64,000 bases of DNA from an uncultured Kordia sp. (GTDB lineage Bacteria > Bacteroidota > Bacteroidia > Flavobacteriales > Flavobacteriaceae). The stretch spans positions 248,001-312,000 of the forward strand of contig NZ_CANLEA010000005.1 of NCBI RefSeq assembly GCF_947489565.1, given 5' to 3'. Below are positions 1 through 8,953 of the stretch, piece after piece. A program made the translations under genes and the position numbers. How positions within the stretch are numbered: the stretch's first letter is position 1; every line of letters starts with the position of its first letter. Under the pieces are notes generated by a model, which ran no database searches, was not told the DNA's origin, and worked only from the letters and a program-made list of their open reading frames with translations.

Positions 1-660
1 GCGATAAAAGATCCAGATGGTCATAAAGATGGCAAGGCAATACATCAAGAAATGGGGCATTTCCTTATACGTGTTATAAGTGAAAAAGAACCTTTGGCAA
101 AACTGCCGCCAGAAGAAAGTGGAAATGGAGAAAAGGCGCAAATCATCAGACAAGCTGCAATTCCTAGAGCAAACTCATTTATGACTCATGGGATGTTGTT
201 TATTGATAGTGTAAGCAACGCTTTGAATTCTAAATTTGAAGATATAGACTTTTTTTATAGTCCAAAAGTTGTTTCAAATGATAAAACTCTACAAAAGGAA
301 ATAAACAAACAATTTAAAAGTGTTCAAGGAAAAGTTACTAGGCGTAAAGGACCTAACCTACAAAAAATGGTGACTTTCTTGAACGATACTTCTATAAAGG
401 ATTTAGGAGAAAAATCAGAAGATCCACTAGATTGGGTGTTTTCTTTTAGGCAAGATAATACTCCAACACAAATGTCCAGTGGACAACGCGTTCCAAATCC
501 GGTTTCAATAGGAAACTTATTGAGTGATTTCTGGATAGGAGATCGAGGTGAAGGAAGTGAGAAAAAAGAAATTCTTCAATACAGTCAAAAAGTAAACATT
601 GGTTTCAATCAGATAGACTGGCCACATGTAGCAATTAATACACTTATCAAACAATCTTAA
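1..660 (+). CDS. 3' part of an unrecognised protein, first gene of a three-gene operon
   Basis: The reading frame is open from the first base of the window, so the true start lies upstream; the ATG at 52 is probably internal. The visible 219 residues form a soluble, charged protein without membrane segments or any motif I recognise. It ends 14 bases before the ATG of the 810-aa gene, on the same strand, which suggests one transcript with that gene and the FAD oxidoreductase after it. A role as an accessory subunit or substrate of that pair is only inference from position. No function is assigned. Confidence 0.6.
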   Translation, partial: AIKDPDGHKDGKAIHQEMGHFLIRVISEKEPLAKLPPEESGNGEKAQIIRQAAIPRANSFMTHGMLFIDSVSNALNSKFEDIDFFYSPKVVSNDKTLQKEINKQFKSVQGKVTRRKGPNLQKMVTFLNDTSIKDLGEKSEDPLDWVFSFRQDNTPTQMSSGQRVPNPVSIGNLLSDFWIGDRGEGSEKKEILQYSQKVNIGFNQIDWPHVAINTLIKQS

Positions 661-674
661 AAATTATATACGAT

Positions 675-3107
675 ATGAAGATGAAAGAAGAAATATTCAA
701 ACTGTGTAACAAATTGGCACAAAATGGATGGAGAGAATTAATTTTATCTGTTACTAAAAACCAACTTGACATTGAGCAAAATTCGGCTGATAAGCTTAAA
801 GAAGCATTGCTTATGCCTATTGATGAAATAAATAGAGATTTAGAAGGCTTTGATGATTATAGACTTGATGGAAATCAAGGTATCACTCCAATGAGTTTTT
901 CAAAAAGTCTGCTATATCATGCACTTGCAAGTCCAGATGTAATTGATTCAAATATTACATACTATCCATCTTTAGAAGAATTGGACTTAATTGAAAATTT
1001 TATTTATTCAAATGAGATACAAAAAGAAGGAAACAAACAAAGTTTGGCTAGTCTTAAAGCAAATTATGGTTCCAAATTAGTCGTCGCAGTCTTTGCGTAT
1101 CAGTATCGAACTTGGGAAGAGAGTTCACATAGAGCTCATGCAGGTATGAATTATTCCAGAACAGGAATATCACGAATAGGAACTTCTGAATCTATACATG
1201 ATCCAAAACGCAGATCCTTTTGGGTAGGCGACACTGATGGTGCTATTTCTGCATTACCTTGTCGTTATGGTGCTTTTTTGGCTATCAAAGATACTGGGGA
1301 AAACATTAAAACTAACTTCTCTATAATGGACTCTAATTCAGATGATTCTGATATGGATTTTGTAGTCCCTGTATACAAATTATTTGAAGGAGATGAGTGT
1401 TTATCAGATATTCAAGATTTAAAGTTAGAGTTTGAAACATATCATAAAAATGAAAAATTAAGAAAAGCTCACGATTCCCAAATAAACTATACTATCCCAA
1501 TTGATTCTAGTTATGATCAAAAAGCATTTCCTTTCATAATTGATGATATTACAAAACCTGATTTTCTCTATTCAAAAAAAGATTTAAAGTATTCTAGTAA
1601 CAATTTTATAGGTTCTATACTAATTGAACCTACAAAAGGAGCCATTTCGGAGCCAGCTATCCAAAATAATAAATATGTAGCTTTTAAAGTTCCTGAACAT
1701 GATGAAAATTTGGCAAACAGAGGTAATCGCTATAATTCATCATTTCAAATTCCAGCAGGACAAGGTAGAAGCGCTCCTGAATATGTAAATATTCGACAAA
1801 GAGTTAAAAACCTTAACGTTGTTAATCCAGAATTGGATATCGAAAATATTAATAATCTTCGTTCAGATAAGTTTAATGAATTGTTAAATAAAGGAGGATA
1901 TTTAGCTGTTGATTTTATTGATCGAACCGGAGATGGTTTTGTTAAAATTAAAGAATTTGAAGGCTTGTCTAGTTTAGCGGCATATTCATTGATTACAGCT
2001 ATTGACTTTTTTCCATTAGTTAATCAAAGAGATATTTTTAGGTGGAACTCAGTTCCTGGGATAATTCAGAATAGTCAAGGAAATTGGCAAGTCAACCCAG
2101 ATTCTGATGCTCATTTTTTACAAGGTGGTACTTCTCCACTTTCAGATGGGAGAAGAGTAAGGGCAAATATCAATCACTCACCTTTTATTTCAGATATTAG
2201 TGTGACTAATACATCTGTTATCAGTAATAAGAACTCTCTTCAAATCAAAGAAAATCTAAAATCAAACGATCAATTGTCTATTAGTTATTTACCAGATGCA
2301 GCATCTAATGTATTTGCACCAGGTTGGGACATATCGGTAGATATAAATAATGGTACTGCCTTCTATGCAGCTTACGGACTAGGAAGCCCTTTCCCTGAGG
2401 ATGCCAAACTATGTGCAGCTTTAAATTCATATTGGCCAGCTGCTGCGCCAGACGCATCCAGAACATTTTTCTTATCAGATACTTTTATTGAATTTAGAAA
2501 GAAAATGACAGCGATCCCATTAACAGATGAAGAATTAGGTATTCATCCTAAGGTAGCCAATATTATTGGAGTTTCGTCTTTCACAGGTTGGGATGGGGAG
2601 TATGGTCCATTCTTAGAATCTGATTCAGATGACGAATATGTGAATTATGCTGATATTGCCCGTAGTGATTACACTTTTAATGCATGGCAAGGTTTTATGA
2701 ATATGGATTTACTAAAAAAAATTACTACCTCACAGTTAATAGGACGTATGGAAGCTTTACGAAAATGCATTTTAGAACTTCTTCCTCCTGTTAATGATTT
2801 AGTTCATTTCAATCAATTATGGCTTGCTTCTTTCCAAGAAATTGATAATTGGAGCACACAAAATGATCGTATGAACAATAGACTTAATGGAAGTGGCTTT
2901 AGATTTATTTTTATTACACCAGAAGGCGATACGCCTCTTGTCGATACTACAGACATAAAAAGACTAAGAATGAAAGTAGATAAAAAGTACGAGTGCCAAC
3001 TTGATAAAGATACTTTTGTTTGGCAAGAAATAACTCCAATTAATATGGTAGCATTTAATGATAATGATATTCCAAAAATCAATTTTATTTCTGGAATGAA
3101 TTTATGA
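675..3107 (+). CDS. Large protein, possible LodA-like quinoprotein amino-acid oxidase
   Basis: An 810-aa protein with no signal peptide. I do not recognise it securely. Two features recall the LodA/GoxA family of cysteine-tryptophylquinone oxidases: a WPAxxP stretch near residues 587-592 (SYWPAAAPDAS), and a downstream gene for a small FAD oxidoreductase. Known LodA proteins need a partner flavoprotein, LodB, to form the quinone. Candidate cofactor residues would be Cys580 and Trp639, 59 residues apart, but this pairing is speculative. The stop overlaps the start of the flavoprotein gene by four bases (ATGA), so translation is probably coupled. The length is somewhat above the roughly 700 residues usual for LodA. 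It could instead belong to an undescribed family that shares the flavoprotein partner. Confidence 0.45.
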   Translation: MKMKEEIFKLCNKLAQNGWRELILSVTKNQLDIEQNSADKLKEALLMPIDEINRDLEGFDDYRLDGNQGITPMSFSKSLLYHALASPDVIDSNITYYPSLEELDLIENFIYSNEIQKEGNKQSLASLKANYGSKLVVAVFAYQYRTWEESSHRAHAGMNYSRTGISRIGTSESIHDPKRRSFWVGDTDGAISALPCRYGAFLAIKDTGENIKTNFSIMDSNSDDSDMDFVVPVYKLFEGDECLSDIQDLKLEFETYHKNEKLRKAHDSQINYTIPIDSSYDQKAFPFIIDDITKPDFLYSKKDLKYSSNNFIGSILIEPTKGAISEPAIQNNKYVAFKVPEHDENLANRGNRYNSSFQIPAGQGRSAPEYVNIRQRVKNLNVVNPELDIENINNLRSDKFNELLNKGGYLAVDFIDRTGDGFVKIKEFEGLSSLAAYSLITAIDFFPLVNQRDIFRWNSVPGIIQNSQGNWQVNPDSDAHFLQGGTSPLSDGRRVRANINHSPFISDISVTNTSVISNKNSLQIKENLKSNDQLSISYLPDAASNVFAPGWDISVDINNGTAFYAAYGLGSPFPEDAKLCAALNSYWPAAAPDASRTFFLSDTFIEFRKKMTAIPLTDEELGIHPKVANIIGVSSFTGWDGEYGPFLESDSDDEYVNYADIARSDYTFNAWQGFMNMDLLKKITTSQLIGRMEALRKCILELLPPVNDLVHFNQLWLASFQEIDNWSTQNDRMNNRLNGSGFRFIFITPEGDTPLVDTTDIKRLRMKVDKKYECQLDKDTFVWQEITPINMVAFNDNDIPKINFISGMNL

Positions 3108-4105
3108 AAATCCTAATCCTAGGAGCCGGTCCAGCTGGCTCCTCAACTGCGATTCAATTACTGAAAAATGGACATCAAGTTACCATGATTGATCGTGCTA
3201 AATTCCCTAGACATGCACCCGGAGAAACACTCCATCCGGGAATAGAACCGTTACTGAAACAATTAAACATACTAGATGAAACATTACTATCAGCACCACT
3301 TCGTCATTTGGGAATTGAGAATATTGTAAACGGAACTTCAACTTTTAAAGCTTATAATGAAGCTGAAAATTGGAGAGGATTTCAGTTGTTTAGAGAAGAA
3401 TTTGATACAATTCTTCTCAACAAAGCTATTGAACTTGGAGCAGTTTTTCATGGAGGAGTGAGTCCTACGAAAGTTAATTATTCAATTCAAGGAATTCAAT
3501 CAATTGAAACTAGTACAGATATATTTGAAGCGGACTATTTTATAGATGCAACAGGAAAAAGAGCTTGGCTAGCAAATAACTTTGCTATTAAGTTTAATGA
3601 GTATTCATCCAAACTAATCGCTTATTATGGTTATGTGAAAAATAGTAAACATGATTCATTACATCCAGAACTGATTTGGGATGAAAACGGATGGACGTGG
3701 ATAACAAAAGTTAAAAAAGACCTTCATACTTGGGTTCGATTAGATCTAAATGAACATGTAAAAATAGGAAGTAAATGGCTACCTAATCAGTTAACAGATG
3801 GAACTCAAACTGGTATAAGAAAAGCTGTTGATGTGACATGGAGAAAAGCTAAAACTTGCGCTAAAAACAATTGTTTTCTAATAGGTGATGCTGCTTTTGT
3901 ACTAGACCCAGGTTCTTCACACGGAGTTTTAAAAGCTATAATGAGTGGTATAATGGTAGCATATCTCATCAATCAATCATCAAGTCAATCTACACATACA
4001 ATAATGAATCAATACAATCTGTGGGTTCATGAGCAATTCCATAAGGATATTACAAAACTGAGAGCGCTTTATTGTGAATACAATATTAAAAACAGTAAGT
4101 ATTGA
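3104..4105 (+). CDS. FAD-dependent oxidoreductase, LodB/tryptophan-halogenase-like fold
   Basis: A 333-aa flavoprotein. The N-terminus has a Rossmann FAD motif (GAGPAGSS, residues 7-14), and the C-terminal half has the second FAD motif (LIGDAAFVLDPGSSHG), as in the geranylgeranyl-reductase and flavin-halogenase superfamily. A WTWIT sequence sits where halogenases carry WxWxIP, and I see no clear halogenase lysine motif, so halogenation is unlikely. At 333 residues it is also shorter than the halogenases, which exceed 500. The ATGA overlap with the upstream 810-aa gene fits a LodB-type maturation enzyme acting on that protein. The superfamily call is secure; the partner role is inferred from the gene pair. 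Confidence 0.65.
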   Translation: MKILILGAGPAGSSTAIQLLKNGHQVTMIDRAKFPRHAPGETLHPGIEPLLKQLNILDETLLSAPLRHLGIENIVNGTSTFKAYNEAENWRGFQLFREEFDTILLNKAIELGAVFHGGVSPTKVNYSIQGIQSIETSTDIFEADYFIDATGKRAWLANNFAIKFNEYSSKLIAYYGYVKNSKHDSLHPELIWDENGWTWITKVKKDLHTWVRLDLNEHVKIGSKWLPNQLTDGTQTGIRKAVDVTWRKAKTCAKNNCFLIGDAAFVLDPGSSHGVLKAIMSGIMVAYLINQSSSQSTHTIMNQYNLWVHEQFHKDITKLRALYCEYNIKNSKY

Positions 4106-4125
4106 ATTAAAAACAAATCATCATT

Positions 4126-4228
4126 TATCTTTTTAAAATTACTTGACTCCAATAGTGATAATTCAACGTTTATTTAAAAAAATCAACGCTTACAAAGTAA
4201 TTTACGACTTGTATTGGATAAAAAGATA
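4126..4228. repeat. Nested inverted repeat between the flavoprotein gene and yifB
   Basis: Two 9-bp arms nest: TATCTTTTT (4126-4134) pairs with AAAAAGATA (4220-4228), and AAATTACTT (4136-4144) pairs with AAGTAATTT (4195-4203), with a 16-base bulge on the right side. It may be a folded transcript end or a chance AT-rich dyad. No clean T-run follows the inner stem. Confidence 0.3.
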
Positions 4229-4253
4229 GCTTTATCATAAACATGTTTTTACT

Positions 4254-5792
4254 ATGCTTAAAAAAGTTTATGGAAGTGCCGTTTTTGGTATTGAAGCTAC
4301 TACAATTACTGTTGAAGTAAATATTGCGAAAGGAATTGGGTATCATTTGGTAGGTTTGCCCGATAATGCGATTCGGGAAAGTAACTACAGAATTGCTTCT
4401 GCTTTACAGAATAATGGTTATAAAATTCCAGGGAAGAAAATTACCATTAATATGGCTCCAGCCGATTTACGCAAAGAAGGCAGCGCGTATGATTTGACTT
4501 TAGCCTTGGGAATTTTGGCTGCGTCCAATCAGATTCAATCTGAAAATTTAGATCAATATTTAATTATGGGTGAATTGTCTTTGGATGGAAGTTTGCAACC
4601 CATCAATGGTGTATTGCCCATTGCCATCAAAGCGCGCGAAGAAGGTTTTAAAGGTTTTATACTACCTGAGCAAAATGCCAAAGAAGCAGCCGTTGTCAAT
4701 AATCTAGAAGTATATGGTGTGCAAAATATCAAACAAGTCATTAATTTCTTTGACAAGGATGAACCTTTGGAACAGACGGTCATTGATACACGCGCCGAAT
4801 TTTTGAAAAATTTGGCTTTTCCAGAATTTGATTTTTCGGATGTTAAAGGTCAAGAAAGCATTAAGCGTTGCATGGAAATTGCTGCGGCTGGCGGACATAA
4901 TATTATTCTCATTGGTCCTCCAGGTTCAGGAAAAACGATGTTGGCCAAGCGATTACCATCAATACTTCCGCCATTAACGTTGCATGAAGCCTTAGAAACG
5001 ACCAAAATTCATTCGGTTGTAGGAAACATCAAAGATAAATCGGGACTCGTTGCAGAAAGACCCTTTCGGAATCCACACCACACCATTTCAGACGTCGCAC
5101 TAGTCGGCGGTGGAAGCTATCCGCAACCAGGAGAAATCTCATTAGCGCATAATGGAGTATTATTCTTAGATGAATTACCAGAATTCAAAAGAAGTGTCTT
5201 AGAAGTGATGCGACAACCGTTAGAAGACCGAGAAGTCACGATTTCTAGAGCCAGATTTACGATTACCTATCCAAGTAGTTTTATGTTGGTGGCCAGTATG
5301 AATCCGAGTCCAAGCGGATTCTTCAATGATCCAAATTCTCCTATGGCAGCTTCTCCCATGGAAATGCATCGCTATATGGGAAAAATTTCAGGACCTTTGC
5401 TAGATCGAATCGATATTCATATCGAAGTCACGCCAGTACCTTTTGAAAAGCTCTCTGAAGAACGAAAAGGTGAGACCAGTGCAGAAATTCGTGAACGTGT
5501 CATCAAAGCAAGAGAATTTCAAACAGAACGTTTCAAAGAATCAGAAATCTTACATTATAATGCGCAAATGAACACCAAACAAATTCGTTTATATTGCAAG
5601 TTAGACAAAGAAGCACTTAATCTTCTCAAAAGCGCTATGGAACGCTTAAACTTATCTGCCCGCGCATACGACAGAATCTTAAAAGTTGCACGTACCATTG
5701 CAGATTTAGGACAAGAACCAAATATTTTACCAAATCATATCGCGGAAGCTATTCAATATCGAAGTTTAGATCGTGAAGGTTGGTTGGGTTGA
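4254..5792 (+). CDS. yifB: YifB/ComM family Mg-chelatase-like AAA+ ATPase
   Basis: A 512-aa protein of the usual family length. It has the N-terminal ChlI/Lon-like domain (about 1-165), an AAA+ core with Walker A GPPGSGKT at residues 221-228 and Walker [10 protein letters not shown], and the C-terminal Mg-chelatase domain containing the conserved [19 protein letters not shown]. ComM, the characterised relative, is a helicase that promotes branch migration during natural transformation. The gene stands alone with about 150 bases before it and 110 after it. A decayed copy of its 3' end lies at 29161-29350. Confidence 0.93.
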   Translation: MLKKVYGSAVFGIEATTITVEVNIAKGIGYHLVGLPDNAIRESNYRIASALQNNGYKIPGKKITINMAPADLRKEGSAYDLTLALGILAASNQIQSENLDQYLIMGELSLDGSLQPINGVLPIAIKAREEGFKGFILPEQNAKEAAVVNNLEVYGVQNIKQVINFFDKDEPLEQTVIDTRAEFLKNLAFPEFDFSDVKGQESIKRCMEIAAAGGHNIILIGPPGSGKTMLAKRLPSILPPLTLHEALETTKIHSVVGNIKDKSGLVAERPFRNPHHTISDVALVGGGSYPQPGEISLAHNGVLFLDELPEFKRSVLEVMRQPLEDREVTISRARFTITYPSSFMLVASMNPSPSGFFNDPNSPMAASPMEMHRYMGKISGPLLDRIDIHIEVTPVPFEKLSEERKGETSAEIRERVIKAREFQTERFKESEILHYNAQMNTKQIRLYCKLDKEALNLLKSAMERLNLSARAYDRILKVARTIADLGQEPNILPNHIAEAIQYRSLDREGWLG

Positions 5793-5904
5793 AGTATTTG
5801 GTGATTATAAATTAGAGTTTAAGATGAGTTCTTTTCTAAAACTACCCTTTTGAGTAATACATAGCAACCAATTAGTTATTATTTTTGCTCAAAACCTAAT
5901 AATA

Positions 5905-6660
5905 ATGAATACTAGATACAGTAGAAATAGAATTTATCTTTCCCCAGAAGAGCAAAAAACAATTAAAGATTGCCCAATATTTTTAGCAGGAGCTGGCATT
6001 GGTAGCGTAATTGCTGAATGTGCTCTTAGAGTGGGCTTTGAGAATATAACAATCATAGATGGAGATCAGGTAGAAATGTCAAACTTAAACAGGCAAAATT
6101 ATACCCAAGAAGATATTTCTACAGATAAGGTCAATGCGCTAAAGAAAAGGTTATTATCAATTAATAAAAATGCAAACATAAAGATCCATAATTGCTTTTT
6201 AACGCCAGATAATGTTAAAGAGTACGTAAGTGATCATAAAATCGCAATCAATGCTTTAGACTTTTCTTCTGATGTGCCTTTAATTTTTGATGAAGTCTGT
6301 CAAGAAAAAAATATTCCGGTACTACATCCTTATAATTTAGGTTGGGGAGGATTAGTCACCGTAATTTCACCAGAAGACTTGGCTTTAAATTCTATAGAAA
6401 AACCTGGTCAAAAGTTTAATGAAGTAAAGATGGTAGAATATGCATCTAGTTATTTGAAGTTTTGGAGAACTCCACATGATTGGATCGATGAGGCTTTGGA
6501 AAAGTATATGAAAGAAAAAAGCGTGATACCACCACCACAATTATCTATAGCTTCATGGACAGTAGCTGCTATGTGCACACATCTACTATTTAATATTGCT
6601 ACAAATAAAGAAATAAAAAAATTCCCGAAATTTTACTTATCAACAATAATGAATGAATAA
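5905..6660 (+). CDS. ThiF/E1-like ubiquitin-activating-type adenylyltransferase
   Basis: A 251-aa protein of the ThiF/MoeB/HesA superfamily. It has the nucleotide-binding GAGIGS (residues 29-34), the acidic strand followed by NLNRQ (IDGDQVEMSNLNRQ, about 51-64) and a conserved lysine in STDKVNAL. Family members adenylate the C-terminus of a small protein or peptide. The paired CxxC zinc sites of MoeB/ThiF are absent, and no sulfur carrier, E2 or JAB protease is nearby, so the partner is unknown. Similar stand-alone proteins occur in peptide-modifying clusters, but the RiPP genes begin 2.7 kb away. Its stop abuts the stop of the convergent regulator gene with no gap. Confidence 0.8.
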   Translation: MNTRYSRNRIYLSPEEQKTIKDCPIFLAGAGIGSVIAECALRVGFENITIIDGDQVEMSNLNRQNYTQEDISTDKVNALKKRLLSINKNANIKIHNCFLTPDNVKEYVSDHKIAINALDFSSDVPLIFDEVCQEKNIPVLHPYNLGWGGLVTVISPEDLALNSIEKPGQKFNEVKMVEYASSYLKFWRTPHDWIDEALEKYMKEKSVIPPPQLSIASWTVAAMCTHLLFNIATNKEIKKFPKFYLSTIMNE

Positions 6661-7419
6661 TTAAATTAATTTATTATTTGTAGCATAAGTAATTGCTTCA
6701 GAAATATTGGCCACTGCTAATTTTTCAAACAGTTTTTTTCTATGAAATTTTACTGTATCAGGAGACACAAACATGATTTCTGCTATTTGGCTTATAGTAT
6801 AGCCTCTAGTGGAGTGTTTTAGAATCTCTTTTTCCCTATTAGTTAATTTAAGAGCTTCCGTTTCTTTCCAAAAATCACCTTCTAAATCGTAGCTATATAC
6901 TTTATTACTTTTCTTATTAGTTACTTTAATATTACCAGATTTAGCTTCAGAAGAAAGAGAAATAATGGCAATAGCTTTCCATAATTTTCCTTCAGCCGTT
7001 AGAAATAAAGGTGTCATTTTGTGATTGATCAAAGTTTTCTCACCTTCTTTATTAATCAAATGAAAATCATAGGATATTGTATAATCTTTACGTTCTTCAA
7101 CAGGTACTTTTTCATAATATTCAAAACCAATTGTATTAATTTTCAGAAGAAGCTCTAAATCTTCTTCAACTACATGTTTAAAATAAAATGCATATCCCAT
7201 TTTCTTTACTTCTTCTGCGGTATTACCGCATAAAAATAAAGGGTTATCAGAAACATAATCGAATCCTTTTTCTTTGTAATCTATTACATAAAGACTTTTA
7301 TAAGTAGTCCTGGCAAAGGCATCAATTGATTCTAAATAATTAACCGCTTGTTTTTGATCTTCTTTAGAGACATCGTCGACTCTATTTATAAAAGAAAAAA
7401 AGTCATCTACATCTGGCAT
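6661..7419 (-). CDS. PAS-like sensor with C-terminal LuxR-type DNA-binding domain
   Basis: A 252-aa regulator. Residues 180-252 form a GerE/LuxR helix-turn-helix (LTNREKEILKHSTRGYTISQIAEIMFVSPDTVKFHR as two overlapping helices). Residues 30-160 look like a PAS fold, so this is a single-component sensor and not a response regulator, since no receiver domain is present. It is transcribed away from the GNAT gene at 7591. A -7 box (TATCTTTG, reverse strand, 7438-7445) lies just upstream of the start, and a long palindrome at 7461-7504 covers the region behind it. That arrangement suggests autoregulation. The ligand is unknown. Confidence 0.85.
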   Translation of the reverse strand: MPDVDDFFSFINRVDDVSKEDQKQAVNYLESIDAFARTTYKSLYVIDYKEKGFDYVSDNPLFLCGNTAEEVKKMGYAFYFKHVVEEDLELLLKINTIGFEYYEKVPVEERKDYTISYDFHLINKEGEKTLINHKMTPLFLTAEGKLWKAIAIISLSSEAKSGNIKVTNKKSNKVYSYDLEGDFWKETEALKLTNREKEILKHSTRGYTISQIAEIMFVSPDTVKFHRKKLFEKLAVANISEAITYATNNKLI

Positions 7420-7437
7420 AATTCTAAGTTTTCATTA

Positions 7438-7445
7438 CAAAGATA
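7438..7445 (-). promoter_or_regulatory. -7 box for the PAS-LuxR gene
   Basis: On the reverse strand the bases read TATCTTTG, a full match to the Bacteroidota TAnnTTTG -7 element. It lies 19 bases upstream of the regulator's ATG and next to the palindrome at 7461-7504. Confidence 0.5.
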
Positions 7446-7460
7446 GTTCTTTTTAAAAAA

Positions 7461-7504
7461 AACTACACTAACGGGTAGTTTTTACGCTACCTATTAGTGT
7501 AGTT
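7461..7504. promoter_or_regulatory. Imperfect 18-bp palindrome in the divergent promoter region
   Basis: The left arm AACTACACTAACGGGTAG (7461-7478) and the right arm CTACCTATTAGTGTAGTT (7487-7504) pair at 16 of 18 positions around an 8-base spacer. It lies between the divergent regulator and GNAT genes, upstream of both, so an operator is more likely than a terminator. The half-site ACTACACT recurs at 7523-7530. Confidence 0.6.
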
Positions 7505-7524
7505 TTTCCGTAAGTAATTCATTA

Positions 7525-7538
7525 CTACACTTTTGTGT
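7525..7538. promoter_or_regulatory. Second palindrome, TACAC-N4-GTGTA, near the GNAT promoter
   Basis: TACACTTTTGTGTA has perfect 5-bp arms and repeats the half-site of the larger palindrome. It ends about 25 bases upstream of the -7 box at 7563, a position expected for an activator site. Confidence 0.5.
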
Positions 7539-7562
7539 AATTAAATGAACGTTCTATCTAAA

Positions 7563-7570
7563 TAGATTTG
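7563..7570 (+). promoter_or_regulatory. -7 box for the GNAT gene
   Basis: TAGATTTG matches TAnnTTTG in full and lies 21 bases upstream of the ATG at 7591. Confidence 0.5.
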
Positions 7571-7590
7571 AGTATCAAAAAACAAAAACC

Positions 7591-8265
7591 ATGATGCTAG
7601 AAAAAAAATACTTAGAAAGACTTCCAAAAAATCAATTGATCAATTTAGCTGAATTTGTCGTTAAAGAAAACTTTAAACATCATTCAGATAATAAGCTACC
7701 TGAAAGTTATCAAAATGATGTGAATTCAATTTATAGAGAAGAATTAAGTTTTTATGAGAAATCCGATGTTTTTACCGCTAAAGATCATACAGGAGCTATT
7801 TTAGGAGCGATTCGCGTTTTAAAATGGAACTATACAGATGTTTTACCTCTTCAGAAAATCTTTGGAATTAATCCATTTCTAGCAATTAATATACCCGACG
7901 TAAATAATATTTATCACATAGGACGATTTGCGATAAAAAAAGAGGTGCGTGACATTAACTTATTTAAAAAATTATTGGCTTGTGTAGCTGAACTTATTTG
8001 CAGTCATAGTGGAAATGTAGCTTTTGCCGAATGTGATAGCAAGCTATTAAGAATACTAAAACTATTAGGTGTAAAAGCTATGGTTATAGGAGATTCAGTT
8101 AATTATTTGGGCTCTGAAACGATACCAATTGCGATGACTTATGATGGAGTAATAGATTTCTACAATAATAACAAACATTTAGTAGATCACAACTTTAAGC
8201 AAACTTCAAAAGCTTATGTAATTCCAAATAATAAAGTTGTTGCTCCAATAACCTACAGTGCTTAA
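7591..8265 (+). CDS. GNAT-fold protein resembling LuxI/FeeM N-acyl synthases
   Basis: A 224-aa soluble protein. Its middle carries HTGAILGAIRVL followed by IYHIGRFAIKKEVR, which resembles the E-L/I-SRFAV...R stretch shared by LuxI-type acyl-homoserine-lactone synthases and FeeM-type N-acyl amino acid synthases. The acidic residue before the SRF-like motif is a His here, so true AHL synthesis is doubtful. An N-acyl amino acid or other acyl product is more plausible. The gene is divergent from the PAS-LuxR regulator and shares palindromic sites with it, so product sensing by that regulator is possible. An AraC-type gene follows 28 bases later on the same strand. The fold call is moderately sure; the reaction is not known. 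Confidence 0.6.
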   Translation: MMLEKKYLERLPKNQLINLAEFVVKENFKHHSDNKLPESYQNDVNSIYREELSFYEKSDVFTAKDHTGAILGAIRVLKWNYTDVLPLQKIFGINPFLAINIPDVNNIYHIGRFAIKKEVRDINLFKKLLACVAELICSHSGNVAFAECDSKLLRILKLLGVKAMVIGDSVNYLGSETIPIAMTYDGVIDFYNNNKHLVDHNFKQTSKAYVIPNNKVVAPITYSA

Positions 8266-8293
8266 AACAAATGAATAACTAAAAAATATAAAA

Positions 8294-8953
8294 ATGGATC
8301 TTAATAGAAAAAATATAAATAATAGTTCTTCAGATGTTTTAATACAATTAATAAAGAACATAGAAACTCCTTTAGCTTCTATTATTGAAGCGAATAAAAA
8401 GTTTTCAAAATTGAATACGATTAAAGAATCAAACTCTAAATCAAATGAAGTTATTTTATCAAGCAGTAAAGAAATAGCAGATTTAATTGAAGAGATTGTA
8501 AAATTGGCAAGTGGAGATAAGGTCATAGAAAGAGTTCCTTTGATTTACAAAATATACCATTCCAATGAACGGGTTAAATCGATGTGTAAGAATGAAATTA
8601 ATCCGCAAAAGATATCTAAACAAGATACTTCGTGGCTTCTAAATTTAGAAGACGAAGTTTATAAAAATATTAAGCATAAGGACTTAAATTTATACGATCT
8701 GTCATATAAATTGGCTGTTAGCGAAAGACAATTACATCGCAAAATAAAAAACCTTGTTCACCTAACACCTAATAAATACATTAGGGTTTTAAGACTACAT
8801 AAGGCTAAACAGTATATTGACGATTATTTGTATGATACCATCTCACAAATTTCGTATGAGGTAGGATACTATGACACTCATTATTTCTCTAAATTATTTA
8901 AAGAGCAATACAATATGTATCCAAAAGAACTGCTGAATACGAAACGATTCTAA
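8294..8953 (+). CDS. AraC-family regulator with degenerate HisKA-like N-terminus
   Basis: A 219-aa protein. Residues 115-215 are a complete AraC/XylS double helix-turn-helix (LSYKLAVSERQLHRKIKN, then ISQISYEVGYYDTHYFSKLFK). The first 80 residues (LIKNIETPLASIIEANKKF ... SKEIADLIEEIVKLASG) look like the HisKA dimerisation helices of a histidine kinase, but the phospho-accepting His is missing. This recalls the hybrid two-component regulators of Bacteroidota, reduced here to dimeriser plus DNA-binding domain. It is probably co-transcribed with the GNAT gene. Its targets may include the peptide export locus that follows, but that is only inference. Confidence 0.82.
   Translation: MDLNRKNINNSSSDVLIQLIKNIETPLASIIEANKKFSKLNTIKESNSKSNEVILSSSKEIADLIEEIVKLASGDKVIERVPLIYKIYHSNERVKSMCKNEINPQKISKQDTSWLLNLEDEVYKNIKHKDLNLYDLSYKLAVSERQLHRKIKNLVHLTPNKYIRVLRLHKAKQYIDDYLYDTISQISYEVGYYDTHYFSKLFKEQYNMYPKELLNTKRF

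Noticed and set aside
3104-4105. Tryptophan halogenase
   Set aside because: Too short, no WxWxIP (WTWIT instead) and no recognisable catalytic lysine motif; kept as a LodB-like FAD oxidoreductase.
7461-7504. Intrinsic terminator
   Set aside because: It has a stem and some T bases but lies between two divergent promoters, upstream of both genes, so an operator fits better.
7591-8265. True acyl-homoserine-lactone synthase
   Set aside because: The SRF-like motif lacks the expected acidic residue and the regulator has no AHL-binding domain; only fold similarity is claimed.
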